Origin: Azolla caroliniana
Taxonomy: Eukaryota > Polypodiophyta
Direction of reading: 5' to 3'
Assembly (NCBI GenBank): GCA_043228905.1
Contig: JBHGNT010000001.1
Coordinates: forward strand, 23,002,001 to 23,066,000
DNA length: 64,000 bases
Below, piece by piece: positions 25,065 to 35,480 of the stretch. Numbering within the stretch: the first letter of the stretch is position 1; each line of letters opens with the position of its first letter. The translations under genes and the position numbers were made by a program. Below the pieces are notes generated by a model. That model was not told the DNA's origin. It saw only the letters and a program-made list of their open reading frames with translations, and did not search any database.

Positions 25065-25446
25065 ACGGATGTCGCACCACCTCCTTTATTCACTGCCAAC
25101 TGTCTTCAGGCAAGGGAGCAACCACAAGTTTGACCTTCTTATATACAGTCTTGTATTTGGTATTAACGTCGACTTCATCCGTCGCGACACCTTGTTCGTA
25201 TTCGTCGATAGCGGTGTATAAGGCAACATAGTTGATTGGAATCATTTTGTTGACTTGTAGTTTCAATTCGATGACTTTCTCCATTTCCCCAAGAGTATCA
25301 TCAAATGAGATTATCTCCATGTACCCGTTTATTGCCTCTTCCTCGCTCATAATCCCAATTTCTCTAAGTTGTTCCTCTAGGATTTCTATTTTAATATCGC
25401 CTCCATTAATGTTGCTAAATTTACACATCCCATTTTCAGAAAACAA
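25065..25446 (-). pseudogene. Element E protease-RT linker
   Basis: The frame contains TDEVDVNTKYKTVYKK, then PLPEDSWQ and a stop, and aligns with 36185-36600 of copy C (ADINTKYKTVDMKIK, PLPEDSWQ). It joins protease to RT in the polyprotein. A stop replaces Lys right after SWQ. Confidence 0.75.
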
Positions 25447-25557
25447 GACTTCATTTTCATTAATGGGGTGACAACTTTTATTATCCGATTTGGGGACATA
25501 GTTAGATGTCCTGGACTATTGTTATCCCTCTCCCTAATAGCCCGAATTAAAAATCCT

Positions 25558-26117
25558 CCCTAGATTCTTTCCCTAAGAGCTATACCTATTTCTTTCATGG
25601 TTTGGTCGTATGGTGAGGAATTGAATCGAGCTCGTCCCATCTTGACTTCGTATTCGCACATATGCCGAACCATTATCAAGTACTTTGTCTCCATCCGGGA
25701 TGCTGTAATGTAAGGCTCGCCAAGGATGACAGGATGTGACGCCGATTCCTGCACAAAAAAGTGTTGATCATGCTCAACGTCGCCAATAGTTACCTTAATG
25801 TTAGGACAGGCCCCATGAAGCTCTTCAGTCGCCCTGGTTGCCACTCGAATCTTCCACCCATGCCTAGTATTAATGGGCCAACGACCTTTCCGATAGAATT
25901 CAAGAGACATGAGGTAGATCTCCGAGCCATGATCAATGAGCGCCACCACCGGATCTTTCAAGTCTCCCATCCGCATCAGTGTCTCAGTAGTGGCCCTAGC
26001 CCAATGTGGCCTTGCGAAATGGCTATCCACAAATTCTTGTTTAATTTCGAGACCTTCTGTTGTAATAGTGCTTGTCGAGACATTTCCCGGTCTGGTTCCT
26101 TCTTCAGTTGTCGTCAG
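25558..26117 (-). pseudogene. Element E aspartic protease, first copy
   Basis: The frame 25560-26030 begins DSHFARPHWARATTET and contains VALIDHGSEIYLMS, the active-site loop with DHG in place of the usual DSG/DTG, then HPVILGEPYITASRMETK. It is about 96% identical by eye to 49531-50083, which is the second copy across the T insertion. A shift follows METK. Confidence 0.75.
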
Positions 26118-26134
26118 TCTCTTCCTTCAATGAG

Positions 26135-26204
26135 TAGCTAATTAGCTACTACCATACTTTAGTACAATAGCTAATTAGCTAAGTGGTAGCTAATTAGCTA
26201 CTAC
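26135..26204. repeat. TAGCTAATTAGCTA palindromic array, left part
   Basis: Repeats of the perfect 14-bp palindrome TAGCTAATTAGCTA with spacers such as CTACCATACTTTAGTACAA. The array resumes after the MITE at 26753 and after element D at 46780. Confidence 0.85.
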
Positions 26205-26752
26205 TAGCAATGGGCACGGTTTCGGCTCAAACCAAACCGAACTGTTAAGCCATGGTTTAACGGTTTATTGGTTCCAAAAAAATTAATGGTTTGGATTCTC
26301 GATAAACGGTTCGGTTTCGGTTTGGTTTGGTTTTAAAACTCGGTTTGGTTTAAAGGTTTATAGGTTATTGGTTAACCTTTTTTTTTTACCTTAATAGTTA
26401 ATTGATGCAATGGTTTGATTAATGGTTTTTTATTGATTTAATTAATTTAACTTAAATGTTTATTTAATTTAATGATTCAATTAAAGTTTCTTTTATTGAT
26501 TTAATAAATTTAACTTAAATTCTTATTTAATTTAATGTATTTTTGTTTCTTTAGATGTTTAGCTAGTTTGACTTAAGTGTTTAGGTTTAATTTTTTTATT
26601 AAATGGTTAGGTTTGGTTTCAACTTTTCCCTAAACGGTTTCATTTTAAAAGGTTTGGTTTAACTTTTTCTTAAATGGTTTGGTTTAAATATTGAGAGTTC
26701 ATAAACGGAAACCAAACCAAACCGAACTGAAACCGAACCGTGCCCATTGCTA
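26205..26752. mobile_element. Non-autonomous hAT-type element (MITE)
   Basis: The ends are inverted repeats starting TAGCAATGGGCACGGTT and the flanks are a perfect 8-bp duplication GCTACTAC (26197-26204, 26753-26760), the hAT hallmark. The 548-bp interior is AT-rich with GGTTTGGTTT runs near both ends and encodes nothing. Confidence 0.9.
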
Positions 26753-26876
26753 GCTACTACCATATTAGTACAATAGCTAATTAGCTACTACCATAGTTTA
26801 ATACAATAGCTAATTAGCTACTACCATACTTTAGCTGAGTAGCTAATTAGCTACTACCATAGTTTAGTAAAATAGT
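26753..26876. repeat. TAGCTAATTAGCTA palindromic array, second part
   Basis: This continues the array after the MITE target duplication and ends at the target site ATAGT of element D. Confidence 0.85.
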
Positions 26877-27168
26877 TGTCATGATATGACAAGACTCAAA
26901 CCCCTGACCTTATGTTATATAGGACGAGCTCTTGGCCATTATACCATCTATTGTAATACGTAGGATACTATTTTCATTTGAGTTTTATTATAGGAAATTA
27001 ATGTATATTTCAGATTTCTCTAGAACATTCTAGAAGCTTCAGGACTCCTCTTGAGAACACTATAAAAGGAGGCACAAGGCATTATGTTGAACCAAATTGG
27101 TTCAATGCTAGTCTTAAGCCTCATAGCCATCTTGTACTTACTCTTCCTATAATATATTATCTGTTATG

Positions 27169-27207
<39 letters not shown>

Positions 27208-27314
27208 CTCTTTCCTCTCTCTCGGGAGTCTTACGTAGTACCGTCCTCTTTGTACTAATAGTACTTCCCTTCTCCAGTACTAATTCTCTCTCAGTTTTAG
27301 TACTATTCCTGATA
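26877..27314 (+). repeat. 5' LTR of element D
   Basis: 438 bp with a TATA box (TATAAAAGG at 27061) and a long CT microsatellite at 27172-27201. The first 70 bp hold an antisense tRNA-like stretch, better preserved in the 3' LTR. No TGG-starting primer-binding site follows directly. Confidence 0.88.
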
Positions 27315-27385
27315 GTTTGAACCAATTTACCTCTAGTCTTCTTTTTGGTTTCCCTCATCCTCTTACCCCTTTGTTTTCCATTACT

Positions 27386-28535
27386 ATGGCTACTGTTAGC
27401 TCCCAAGAATATCAATCCATTTTCTCCGAGCTACAGGGTCTAAAAGAAAAATTTGTTGCCTTGGAACAAGAAAACCAACGAATGTTAGGGGACCTTCAAC
27501 AAATCGCTCTAGCAAAACAACCAACGTAGCAACAACATGGGGAGTTAGCGTTATGTGTACAACAACTCGAAGCAACCATCGTAGCGTTGCAACAACAAGG
27601 ATCAAGTCCCCAAGGATTTCATAAAGAGCCCAAGATTGGACTTCTTGTGAAATTCGATGGAACGCGATTGCAATTCAGGGGATTTCTTAATCAGGTACGC
27701 TTAGTCATTCAAATGCATCCTTCCCGATACCCCACCGATGCATCCGGAATCGCCCTAATAGGCACGTTGCTCAGCGGCTCAGCCTTGGCATGGTTCGCTC
27801 CGCTTCTAGAAAAACAATTGCCCTTGCTTAATAACTTTGAAGACCTTATTAGCAATTTTAAAGCATGCTTTGGAGATACAGACAACATCAGGACGACGAT
27901 CAACAAAATCCGACGATTGTGCCAAGGTGATCGTCCAGTCTCTACCTACGCGGCGGATTTCCGTCTACTCGCCTCAGATATCCCCTGGGAAGATTAGGCA
28001 CTAATGGAGCAATTTCGCTACGGCTTGCGAAACGATGTCAAAGATTTACTCCTAACCTTCCCCGAAGAACCAAAGTCTCTTATAGAGGCAATCAGTCGAG
28101 CTCTGATGTGACAACCGCCTTTTCGAACAACGTTCTGAATGTCAATTACAAATACCACGCCCTAGGCCGTAGCCCACATATGCCTCAGTCGTGGCTAAAC
28201 CATTTGCACGAGACGTATCTCAAGCAAATACTCCGACACCAATGGAGATCGACACCATGCGTCGACGTGGCCTGTTATCGGAAGAAGAAAAGCAATGCCG
28301 ACGTGCAAATCGATTATGTCTTTATTGCGGTGGACCAGGGCATATCGTAATCAACTGTCCCCACAGGCCAAGAAGACAGGTAAATCAAATCGTAGCCTGT
28401 ACTAAACCCGAATCAATTATTCCCTTAGGAGTGTTTGATAATATTAATAGTACTAATTGCCCAAGTATCTCAAACAAATTTGAAATCCTTAGTCAATTAG
28501 AAGAAGAGTTAAACGACCGAGTCCAGCCAAAATAG
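27386..28535 (+). pseudogene. Element D gag with zinc knuckle (broken)
   Basis: The start is ATG at 27386 (MATVSSQEYQ), followed by a short coiled coil. After an in-frame TAG at 27527 the capsid region continues (27587-27997: FDGTRLQFRGFLNQVRLVIQ and SALAWFAPLLEK). A TAG at 27995 and a shift near 28106 follow. The nucleocapsid part at 28191-28535 has CLYCGGPGHIVINC, a full CX2CX4HX4C knuckle. Gag binds and packages element RNA. Confidence 0.85.
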
Positions 28536-28546
28536 GTGCCGTTTGG

Positions 28547-28990
28547 TTGGACAACCCTAGATCTGTACATCCCATTAGTGGTTCCATTCCCTCAAAGCAA
28601 GTTAGCAATGTGTTCTTAGCCCAAGTCATGGTTAGTACTAAAAGTACTCCTCCAATACACGTCCTAGCACTTTTAGATTCCGGAGCCAATTCTTGTTTCA
28701 GGAATCGAAATTTTGCCCAAGCTTCTTAGATATCCTTAAGGAAACTTCCTTGCCCTGCATCTGTAGTAGTCATTGATGGTCATCCCATTGCTTTCGGGAA
28801 TATTGTAGAAGAGTCCGAACCCATTCAGGTTGTCCTAGCTAGTTTTGTGTGTGTGGTATCATTTAATATAATTAGTAGTCCAAAGTATCCCATTGTCTTG
28901 GGATTACCTTGGTTTGAATTACATAATCCAGACATAGATTGGAGAACAAGAGAAGTCCGGTATTGACAACCCCAAGAATTTACTCATCGA
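28547..28990 (+). pseudogene. Element D aspartic protease (broken)
   Basis: The active-site motif ALLDSGANSCF (DSG) lies near 28670-28700. After a stop at 28727 the domain continues with PIVLGLPWFELHNPDIDW, the typical flap and C-terminal segment of gypsy proteases. Confidence 0.8.
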
Positions 28991-29032
28991 GTTTCGACCA
29001 TTTCACTCCATCAACTAAGCGAAGAAGGACAC

Positions 29033-29990
29033 ATGGAGGCAATGTTTCTATTTGCAATATCAGTACATCCTTCCAACAATATTAAGAAGGAATCCTTAGT
29101 GCAACTTCTAGCAAAATGTCATCCTTATGACGATGTATTTGACAAGGTAAAAGCCGGTACTCTTCCTCATCATCGTCCCTACGACCGTCCCATCGATTTA
29201 CAACCAAGAACAGAGCTACCATGGGGACCAATTTACAACTTGTCACCAACCGAGTTAGAAGTCCTTCGAGCCTACATAGAGGAGAACTTGGCAAGCGGGT
29301 TTATTCATCATTCGAAATCTCCGGCCGGTGCACCCATCTTCTTTGTCAAGAAGAAAGATGGATCACTTCGTCTCGTCGTTGATTACCATGGCTTGAATAA
29401 GGTCACCATTAGGAATAGGTATGCACTTCCTCTTACATAAAGTCTTTTAGAGTGAGTAAATGGTGCCAAGTTTTTTACAAAAATCGATCTACCAGGACCG
29501 TATAACCTCGTGTGGATCCGACCGGGAGACGAATGGAAGACCGCCTTTCGCACGCGGTATGGGCATTTCGAGTATACCGTTATGCCGTTCAGTCTAACCA
29601 ATGCGCCCGCAGTCTTCCAGCACATGGCAAATGGTATATTCAGAGACCTCTTGGATATTTGTTTAATCATCTATCTGGATGATCTATTGATTTATTCGAA
29701 GACCCAGGAAAATCATGATTCTCATGTACTATTAGTACTAAAATGACTCCAAGAGAATGGTCTTTATGCCAAACTAGAAAAATGTAGCTTTGACTGCAAG
29801 CAAGTGGAATTTCTAGGCTACATCATCTCCTCAAAGGGCATCTCCATGGATCTGGCTAAAGTCAAAACTGTGCTAGAGTGGCAAACTCCATGTTCGTTAT
29901 GAGATGTACAATGTTTCCTAGGTTTTGCTAACTTCTACCGCAAGTTTATACTAGATTACTCGAAGATTATTTTACCTCTTACACAACTTA
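29033..29990 (+). pseudogene. Element D reverse transcriptase (broken)
   Basis: Conserved blocks in order: [37 protein letters not shown], a DYHGLNKVT block, [15 protein letters not shown], the [13 protein letters not shown] block and the catalytic YLDDLLIYS near 29675-29700, then CKQVEFLGYIIS. Stops at 29438, about 29745 and about 29900 break the frame. The order and wording match chromoviruses. Confidence 0.87.
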
Positions 29991-29999
29991 CGAAGAAGG

Positions 30000-30480
30000 G
30001 ACAAACATTTCTTTGGTCCAATGAAGCGGACATGGCTTTTAGGCATCTTAAGAAAGCCTTTACATCAACTCTTATTCTAGCTCATGTGGATAAAAACAAA
30101 CCATTCATCATGGAGGCTGACGCATCGGATTTCGCCCTCGGTAACATCCTTTCTCAACAAGGAGATAAAGAAGAGTTACATCTTGTGGCTTTCCATTCGC
30201 GCAAATTTGATGCTGCGGAAATCAACTACAAGATACATGACAAGGAGTATTAGCCATCGTGGATTCATTTGTGCAATGGCGGCACTTCTTAGAGGGCTCT
30301 GCACATCAGGTCATCGTCTTCAGTGATCACAAAAACCTTGCTTATTTTCAGAACGCTCGTGTACTAAATGGACGACAAGCTCAGTGGGCCCAATTCCTCA
30401 CGCATTTGGACTTCAAAATCACATATCGACCAGGGAAGTAACAAGGAAAAGCAGATGCACTATCGCAACATTTATATCTT
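30000..30480 (+). pseudogene. Element D RNase H (broken)
   Basis: FIMEADASDFALGNILSQ gives the first catalytic Asp, then VAFHSRKFDAAEINYKIHDKE, a stop, and VFSDHKNLAYFQ followed by RQAQWAQFLTHLDFKITYRP. It removes the RNA strand from hybrids. Stops lie at about 30251 and 30439. Confidence 0.85.
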
Positions 30481-30539
30481 GCACCTTGTCCTGGTGATCC
30501 AATGTTTGATAATCAAAAGCAGGTAATCTTGGAACCAAC

Positions 30540-30987
30540 ACGTTTGCACACAACGCGGATTTTTACACTCCACTAGATTCCCGGATTATCGATGCCATAT
30601 GTGCTAACCTAAAGACAAATAGTTTTGCTCAAGCCATTCTAGCGCACATTGATACCTCTCGGGCATCCTGTTCCCAATCTCAACAACCAAGTATGGACTA
30701 CCGATAATTCGAATATCATGATGGTTTATTGTTCTTTAAAAAGCTCGTATATGTTCTCGATTGCTCCTGTCACCTTCAAATCGTCCAAAATTGTCATGAC
30801 ACCCATACATCGGGACATTTTGGTAGTACAAAGACGTTGGATCTAGTTCAACGATCCTTTTGGTGGACCCATATGCGACGTTTTGTCGACGACTACGTTC
30901 GGACCTGTGATGCTTGCTACTGAGCAAAGATGCTACAACATCATCCATATGGCTTGTTGGAACCCTTATCGATTCCAAGTAAGCCGT
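30540..30987 (+). pseudogene. Element D integrase zinc finger, up to the A insertion
   Basis: The frame reads HTSGHFGSTKTLDLVQRSFW, then DYVRTCDACY (the H-H-C-C finger), a stop, and LLEPLSIPSKP. The codon run breaks at CCGT (30984-30987), where element A starts. The partner side resumes at 45168 with CCATGACAGTC, equivalent to the expected Trp-Gln-Ser. Confidence 0.85.
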
Positions 30988-31341
30988 TGTCGTGAAGATT
31001 TTTGGAGATAGTGTGAAACTTGTAAGGAACATACAAATCGAGCGTGGTTCTTCTCACGAAATATAAAACAATAATAGTAACGATACTATTTTAAATAAGT
31101 TTAATATCTTGGTACAAAAAGATGGAGGTCTTGAAGAGCTTCTAAATGTACTTTACTACGTAGGAAACAAACATCTAAGTGTCAAGTTATGTGGGTATGA
31201 ACTTTGCAAAGAAGAAGAGAAAAATATGTGATATCCCACATAAACAGGACAAATAAGGAACCCACCATATATAATGTAGACCAAAAGTTATTATTTTTGT
31301 GTTTATGTGTGGAGCATAGAAAGGTTAAGTTGTATGACTTA

Positions 31342-31467
31342 ACAAATGGATGTAGCCAAATGCATATAACTATATGTTCTGGACGAGTCCGGCGACGACG
31401 ATCGACAAATGGATGTAGCCAAATGCATATAACTATATGTTCTGGACGAGTCCGGCGACGACGATCG
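31342..31467. repeat. 63-bp tandem duplication in A 5' LTR
   Basis: Two adjacent copies start ACAAATGGATGTAGCCAAAT. The matching 3' LTR (44067-45167) has a single copy, so the duplication arose after insertion. Confidence 0.88.
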
Positions 31468-31533
31468 ACGGTGTTCGACGGGATCCGACAACGGCGACCA
31501 GACGGAGAAATGCCTTGTAAAAATACATTAATA

Positions 31534-31579
<46 letters not shown>

Positions 31580-31589
31580 TCAAAAGGAG

Positions 31590-31655
31590 TGCAAGTGAAG
31601 ACTTGATCCTTGCACCTCCACATTGAGAGTTTATAAACGTACCACTAGGCCATGT
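31590..31655 (-). promoter_or_regulatory. tRNA-like module in A 5' LTR
   Basis: On the minus strand, TGGCCTAGTGG (31642-31652) is a perfect A-box. A degenerate B-box, GGATCAAGTCT (31599-31609), follows at tRNA spacing. Confidence 0.55.
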
Positions 31656-31758
31656 CATTTCTTTAGAAATGTTTTCCCTATCATTGTACTTTTACATGTA
31701 AATTCTCATATTAGAGCTTAAGTAAGTGAGATGTGATGCATGAGCGCCAAATTGCAAA

Positions 31759-31838
31759 CATGCATCACATGCATTCCATGCATTGTATGCATGTCTTGTA
31801 CCCTCACATGCATCATATGCATGGGTGCGTGTATAAAA
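31759..31838 (+). promoter_or_regulatory. RY cluster plus TATA box, A 5' LTR
   Basis: Six CATGCAT/ATGCATG words (31759-31823) lie just upstream of TATAAAA (31832-31838). The 3' LTR repeats the arrangement at 44781-44860. Confidence 0.55.
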
Positions 31839-32130
31839 GGATGGATGAAAAGGATCAAAGGGATGTGATGTATGATTCAAGAATTTAAGAAGAAGAAAGA
31901 TTCGTTCTCCAATTGATGATATATCTTGTCTCTTGAATCTAAAGTTAAAAGTTCGATCTTATCTCTCTCGCTCTCTATCTCTCTCTCGCCATCTCAATCT
32001 CTCTCCCTTAAACTATCTTAAATCCTTTCTCACTAAAGCTAGTGGGTGCTTCAAGTCCTTCCAGTCCAGAACCCCGGCAGTTTCACCTCACGATCCGCAC
32101 GTAGAGACGGATTTTCATGACATAATCAAG

Positions 32131-32149
32131 TGGTGAACCCGACGTGAAA
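32131..32149 (+). other. Candidate primer-binding site of element A
   Basis: TGGTGAACCCGACGTGAAA lies 8 nt after the 5' LTR. The same sequence, with one or two changes, follows the 5' LTRs of C (33865) and E (minus strand, 50825-50843). I could not assign the tRNA. Confidence 0.5.
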
Positions 32150-32512
32150 GAGACAGTAAGAAGGATCAAATCGAGGATCAACCGATACTTGGAGATGGCG
32201 TCCTCAAGCAATCAAGCGGGAGACTTCGAAAGGATGATGCTGATCATTGAACAAATGATAAGATCTCGAGACAATGATGCGAGTGTGGAGAAGGCCGTCG
32301 ACCGTGTCTATAGCTCGATGGTCAATTCGACGGAAGGAACATTACGAAGTTTGTTGATGCATACAAAAGGGAGATGAATCAACGGGACGTGTTTGAAGCA
32401 CGTCAAATCACAAGCCTCAAGAGAGTTGTCGCCAACACCATCTAAAGGCACGTCATCGAGCTTCAAGAAGGGAAGACAACGTGGTCGGAGTTCAAGAAAG
32501 CGATATTAGCGG
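32144..32512 (+). pseudogene. Element A gag, 5' fragment
   Basis: The frame RRIKSRINRYLEMASSSNQA matches the start of C gag at 33878. The C ATG is a GTG here, so translation may start at the later ATG (MASSSNQAG). The fragment breaks at about 32337 and ends in GCGG at the C insertion. It continues at 40477. Confidence 0.75.
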
Positions 32513-32934
32513 TGTCGTGAAGATTTTCGGCAATGGTGTAAAAATCACATAAAACGTACAAAATCGAGTATGAATAAGATAAAACAATAATAGTGAAGAT
32601 AACATTTTAAATAAGTTTAATATCTAAGTACGAAAAGATTACGAAGTTTGTTGATGCATACAAAAGGGAGATGAATCAACGGGACGTGTTTGAAGCACGT
32701 CAAATCACAAGCCTCAAGAGAGTTGTCGCCAACACCATCTAAAGGCACATCATCGACCTTCAAGAAGGGAAGACAACGTGGTCAGAGTTCGAGAAAGCGA
32801 TATTAGCGGTGTCGTGAAGATTTTCGGCAATGGTGTAAAAATCACATAAAACGTACAAAATCGAGTATGAATAAGATAAAACAATAATAGTGAAGATAAC
32901 ATTTTAAATAAGTTTAATATCTAAGTACGAAAAG
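32341..32934. repeat. 297-bp tandem duplication spanning A gag and the C LTR start
   Basis: Units 32341-32637 and 32638-32934 are nearly identical. Each contains about 172 bp of A gag and the first 125 bp of the C 5' LTR. Because the unit crosses the insertion junction, it formed after C inserted into A. Confidence 0.9.
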
Positions 32935-33856
32935 ATGGAGGTCTTCAAGAGCTTTCGAATGCACTTTATTACACGAGAAATGGACAACTAGATGTCAAGA
33001 TATAAGAGTATAAAGTTTGTGAAAGGAAAAGAAAAAATTGTGAGATATCCCACATAGACACGACAAATACGACTCTCATCATATATAAGGTAGAGCAAAA
33101 GCTATTATCTTTGTGTCTATATGTGAAGCATAGAGATTTCAAGGTAACTTGAATTAAGAGTGGAGGTGGCCTAGCTACTAGTAAAGGTTTTGGCCAGCCA
33201 AAACCGGACCAACGATGGAGCTGGTGATCTGGCGGCAGCCGGCAAAGCGACGATGGCACACCGGCAACCGGTGATCTGACGGAGCCGGCGAGCCGGCGGA
33301 ATCGGCATCTGGTGACTAGATAAATAAATATATAAATAAATAAATATATATATATATTTTCAATGAGGGCAAGTAAGGATTCGAACCTTGCACCTCCAAG
33401 TTAGGAATCAATTGGCTTACCACTAAACCAATATAGTTAGTTCAAATTATATTTCTATCATTGTACTTTTACATGTAAATTCTTATGCATGAGAGCTAAA
33501 ATGAGTGATATGGTTATCATGCACTACATGTAAATACACGAGCGCCAAATGGCAAACATGCATCATATGCATGGGGGCATCTATAAAAGGATGGATGAAA
33601 ATGTATTATGGATCCATGTATGAACGCAGAAATTAATGAGAAGAAAATTCATTGATGATATATCTTGTTTCTTAAATCAAGACTTAAAATCTTAATCTTA
33701 ATATCTCTCTCTTGGCCATATCAATCTTTCTCAATCTAAGTCAAGCGTTTAATCTTAATCTCTTTCTCTCTCTCAATCTATCCTAAATACTTTCTCGCTA
33801 AGCTTAGTGCGAACTTCGATCCTTCCGGTCCAGAACCCCCACGGTTCCACACGACA
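32810..33856 (+). repeat. 5' LTR of element C
   Basis: Starts TGTCGTGAAGATTTTCGGCA and ends CACACGACA, about 1047 bp, with a small deletion near the end relative to other copies. It holds CATGCATCATATGCATG (33557-33573) and TATAAAA at 33582-33588. Confidence 0.83.
33369..33432 (-). promoter_or_regulatory. tRNA-like module in C 5' LTR
   Basis: On the minus strand, TGGTTTAGTGGTAAG (33416-33430) is A-box-like and GGTTCGAATCC (33377-33387) is a perfect B-box. Confidence 0.6.
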
Positions 33857-33877
33857 TAATAAAGTGGTGAACCCGAC

Positions 33878-35455
33878 ATGAAAGAGGCAGCAGGAAGGAT
33901 CAAATCGAGGATCGATCGATACTTTGAGATGGTGTCCTCATGCAATCAAGCGGGAGAGTTCAAAAGGATGATGCTGATTGTAGAACAAATGATGAGATCT
34001 CGAGACAATGATGCGAGCGTGGAGAAGGCCGTCGACCGTGTCGTAGAGCTCAAGGGTCAATTCGATGGAAGGAACGTTACGAAGTTAGCATACAAAAGGG
34101 AGATGAATCAAAGAGATGTGTCTGAAGCACGACAAATCACGAGTTTCAAAAGGGTGGTCGCCAACAACATCCAAAGATGCGTCATCGAGCTTCAAGAAAG
34201 TAAGGCAACATGGTCCGAGTTTGAGAAAGCGATATTAGCAGAGTTCGTGACTGAAGACTCAACGAGGATGACTCGACATGCCCTGATGAAGTGGATAGAG
34301 AAGAAGAATAAGAAGATGAGCACCTCGAGGGTGTACGATGAATTCGACCAGATGTTTAGTCGTCTCCCCAACACAGACCAAGTGCTGCTTGAAGAAGACA
34401 AGACTTTGTACTTCTTGAAAGCTATGGACATGAAGGATAGACGAGAATTGGGGACTCTTCTCGAAGACAATATCCAAACAAATGGGCTTGTGGTGGACTG
34501 GGTTGCGGTAAAGCGAGCATGCAATAGGCTCGACAAGCGTGGTTAGTGGGTTGATGACACCGACTTGGCGGGATTGACTGTTGCGGAGAAAACAAGACAA
34601 CCAAAAGTAGTTGAGCCGCCCAAACAAAGCAACCCGGAAGAAAAGAAGATTGATGACAACATCATCAAAGAACTGGCGAAGAAGTTTGAGGTGGTCACGC
34701 TAGCCAACATGATTCGTCAGGGGCCCAAAGTAAAAGAACCCTTTAGATGCGTGTGGTGCGATAGCATGGAACACATGAGAAGGGATTGCGCGAGCCTTTG
34801 AGAGGCAATCCGATAGAATATTGTGTACATAGATGACAACATGATCTACTCGAGCGAGACTAGAAGACCCCTAAGGGTGAATTTCGGAAGAGGAGGAATG
34901 AAGAAAGCTATGGAGGATGCTGATGCGACTCATGTGGATGCGATGCACTATGCTGTGTTGACCGGAATAAGAGTCGGGAAAGACAAAAATGAAGCTGCGA
35001 AAGTGGGAGCAAAGTTTTGGTCTTCCGTTCTCGAGTATGAGAAGATGGGGAAGGTCACATCAAACGAGGTAGAGCTTGCAGACCGAAGCGTGCAAAGCAT
35101 AATCGGGTGGTCGAATCCGGTGGACGACAACACCATACTCGCGTAGGTGATGTGCGACAACCATGAGGTGTTCGTCGAAGAAAAGAGAAAAAGAATAGAA
35201 GAGCAAGGTCCATCAAAAAGACATGAAACAAGGAACGTGAAAAAGAAGGACGATGCGGAGACGAGTCGACCTTTACAAACAGAGGAACGAGAATCAAGTC
35301 GAAAAGGGGAGCCGAGCATACGAGTTGAAGAAACGGTTCGGCCCGTGAAGGTTGGTGTCGAAGACCCCGCTCGGAGGACAAGGAGTATGCCTACCTATAA
35401 GCTAAGGTCGGACATAGAGCAGACGACGGACCTAAAGAAGATTCTCGAAGAATGA
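33878..35455 (+). pseudogene. Element C gag
   Basis: The first frame (33878-34546, 222 codons) starts MKEAAGRIKSRIDRY and is rich in charged helices. After a TAG the region continues at 34565-34801 to a zinc knuckle CVWCDSMEHMRRDC, a proper CX2CX4HX4C. Further segments follow at 34823-35146 (RPLRVNFGRGG) and 35147-35455 (basic, ending in LRSDIEQTTDLKKILEE and a stop). Stops at 34544, 34799 and 35144 break it. The same order is seen in A (40477-41700) and, shortened and without the knuckle, in E. Confidence 0.8.
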
Positions 35456-35480
35456 GTTCTTGATAGCCATGTGACTGTCC

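Larger units (their letters stand above)
30988..32122 (+). repeat. 5' LTR of element A
   Basis: TGTCGTGAAG...TTCATGACA, 1135 bp. It contains a 63-bp tandem duplication (31342-31404, 31405-31467), a (TG)n run at 31549-31577, RY motifs, and TATAAAA at 31832-31838. Confidence 0.85.

Noticed and set aside
32513-32637. A separate truncated LTR element
   Set aside because: It is the first half of a 297-bp tandem duplication and has no independent ends.
33369-33432. Functional tRNA gene
   Set aside because: A-box and B-box are present, but flanks do not pair as a 7-bp acceptor stem and the same module recurs in each LTR.
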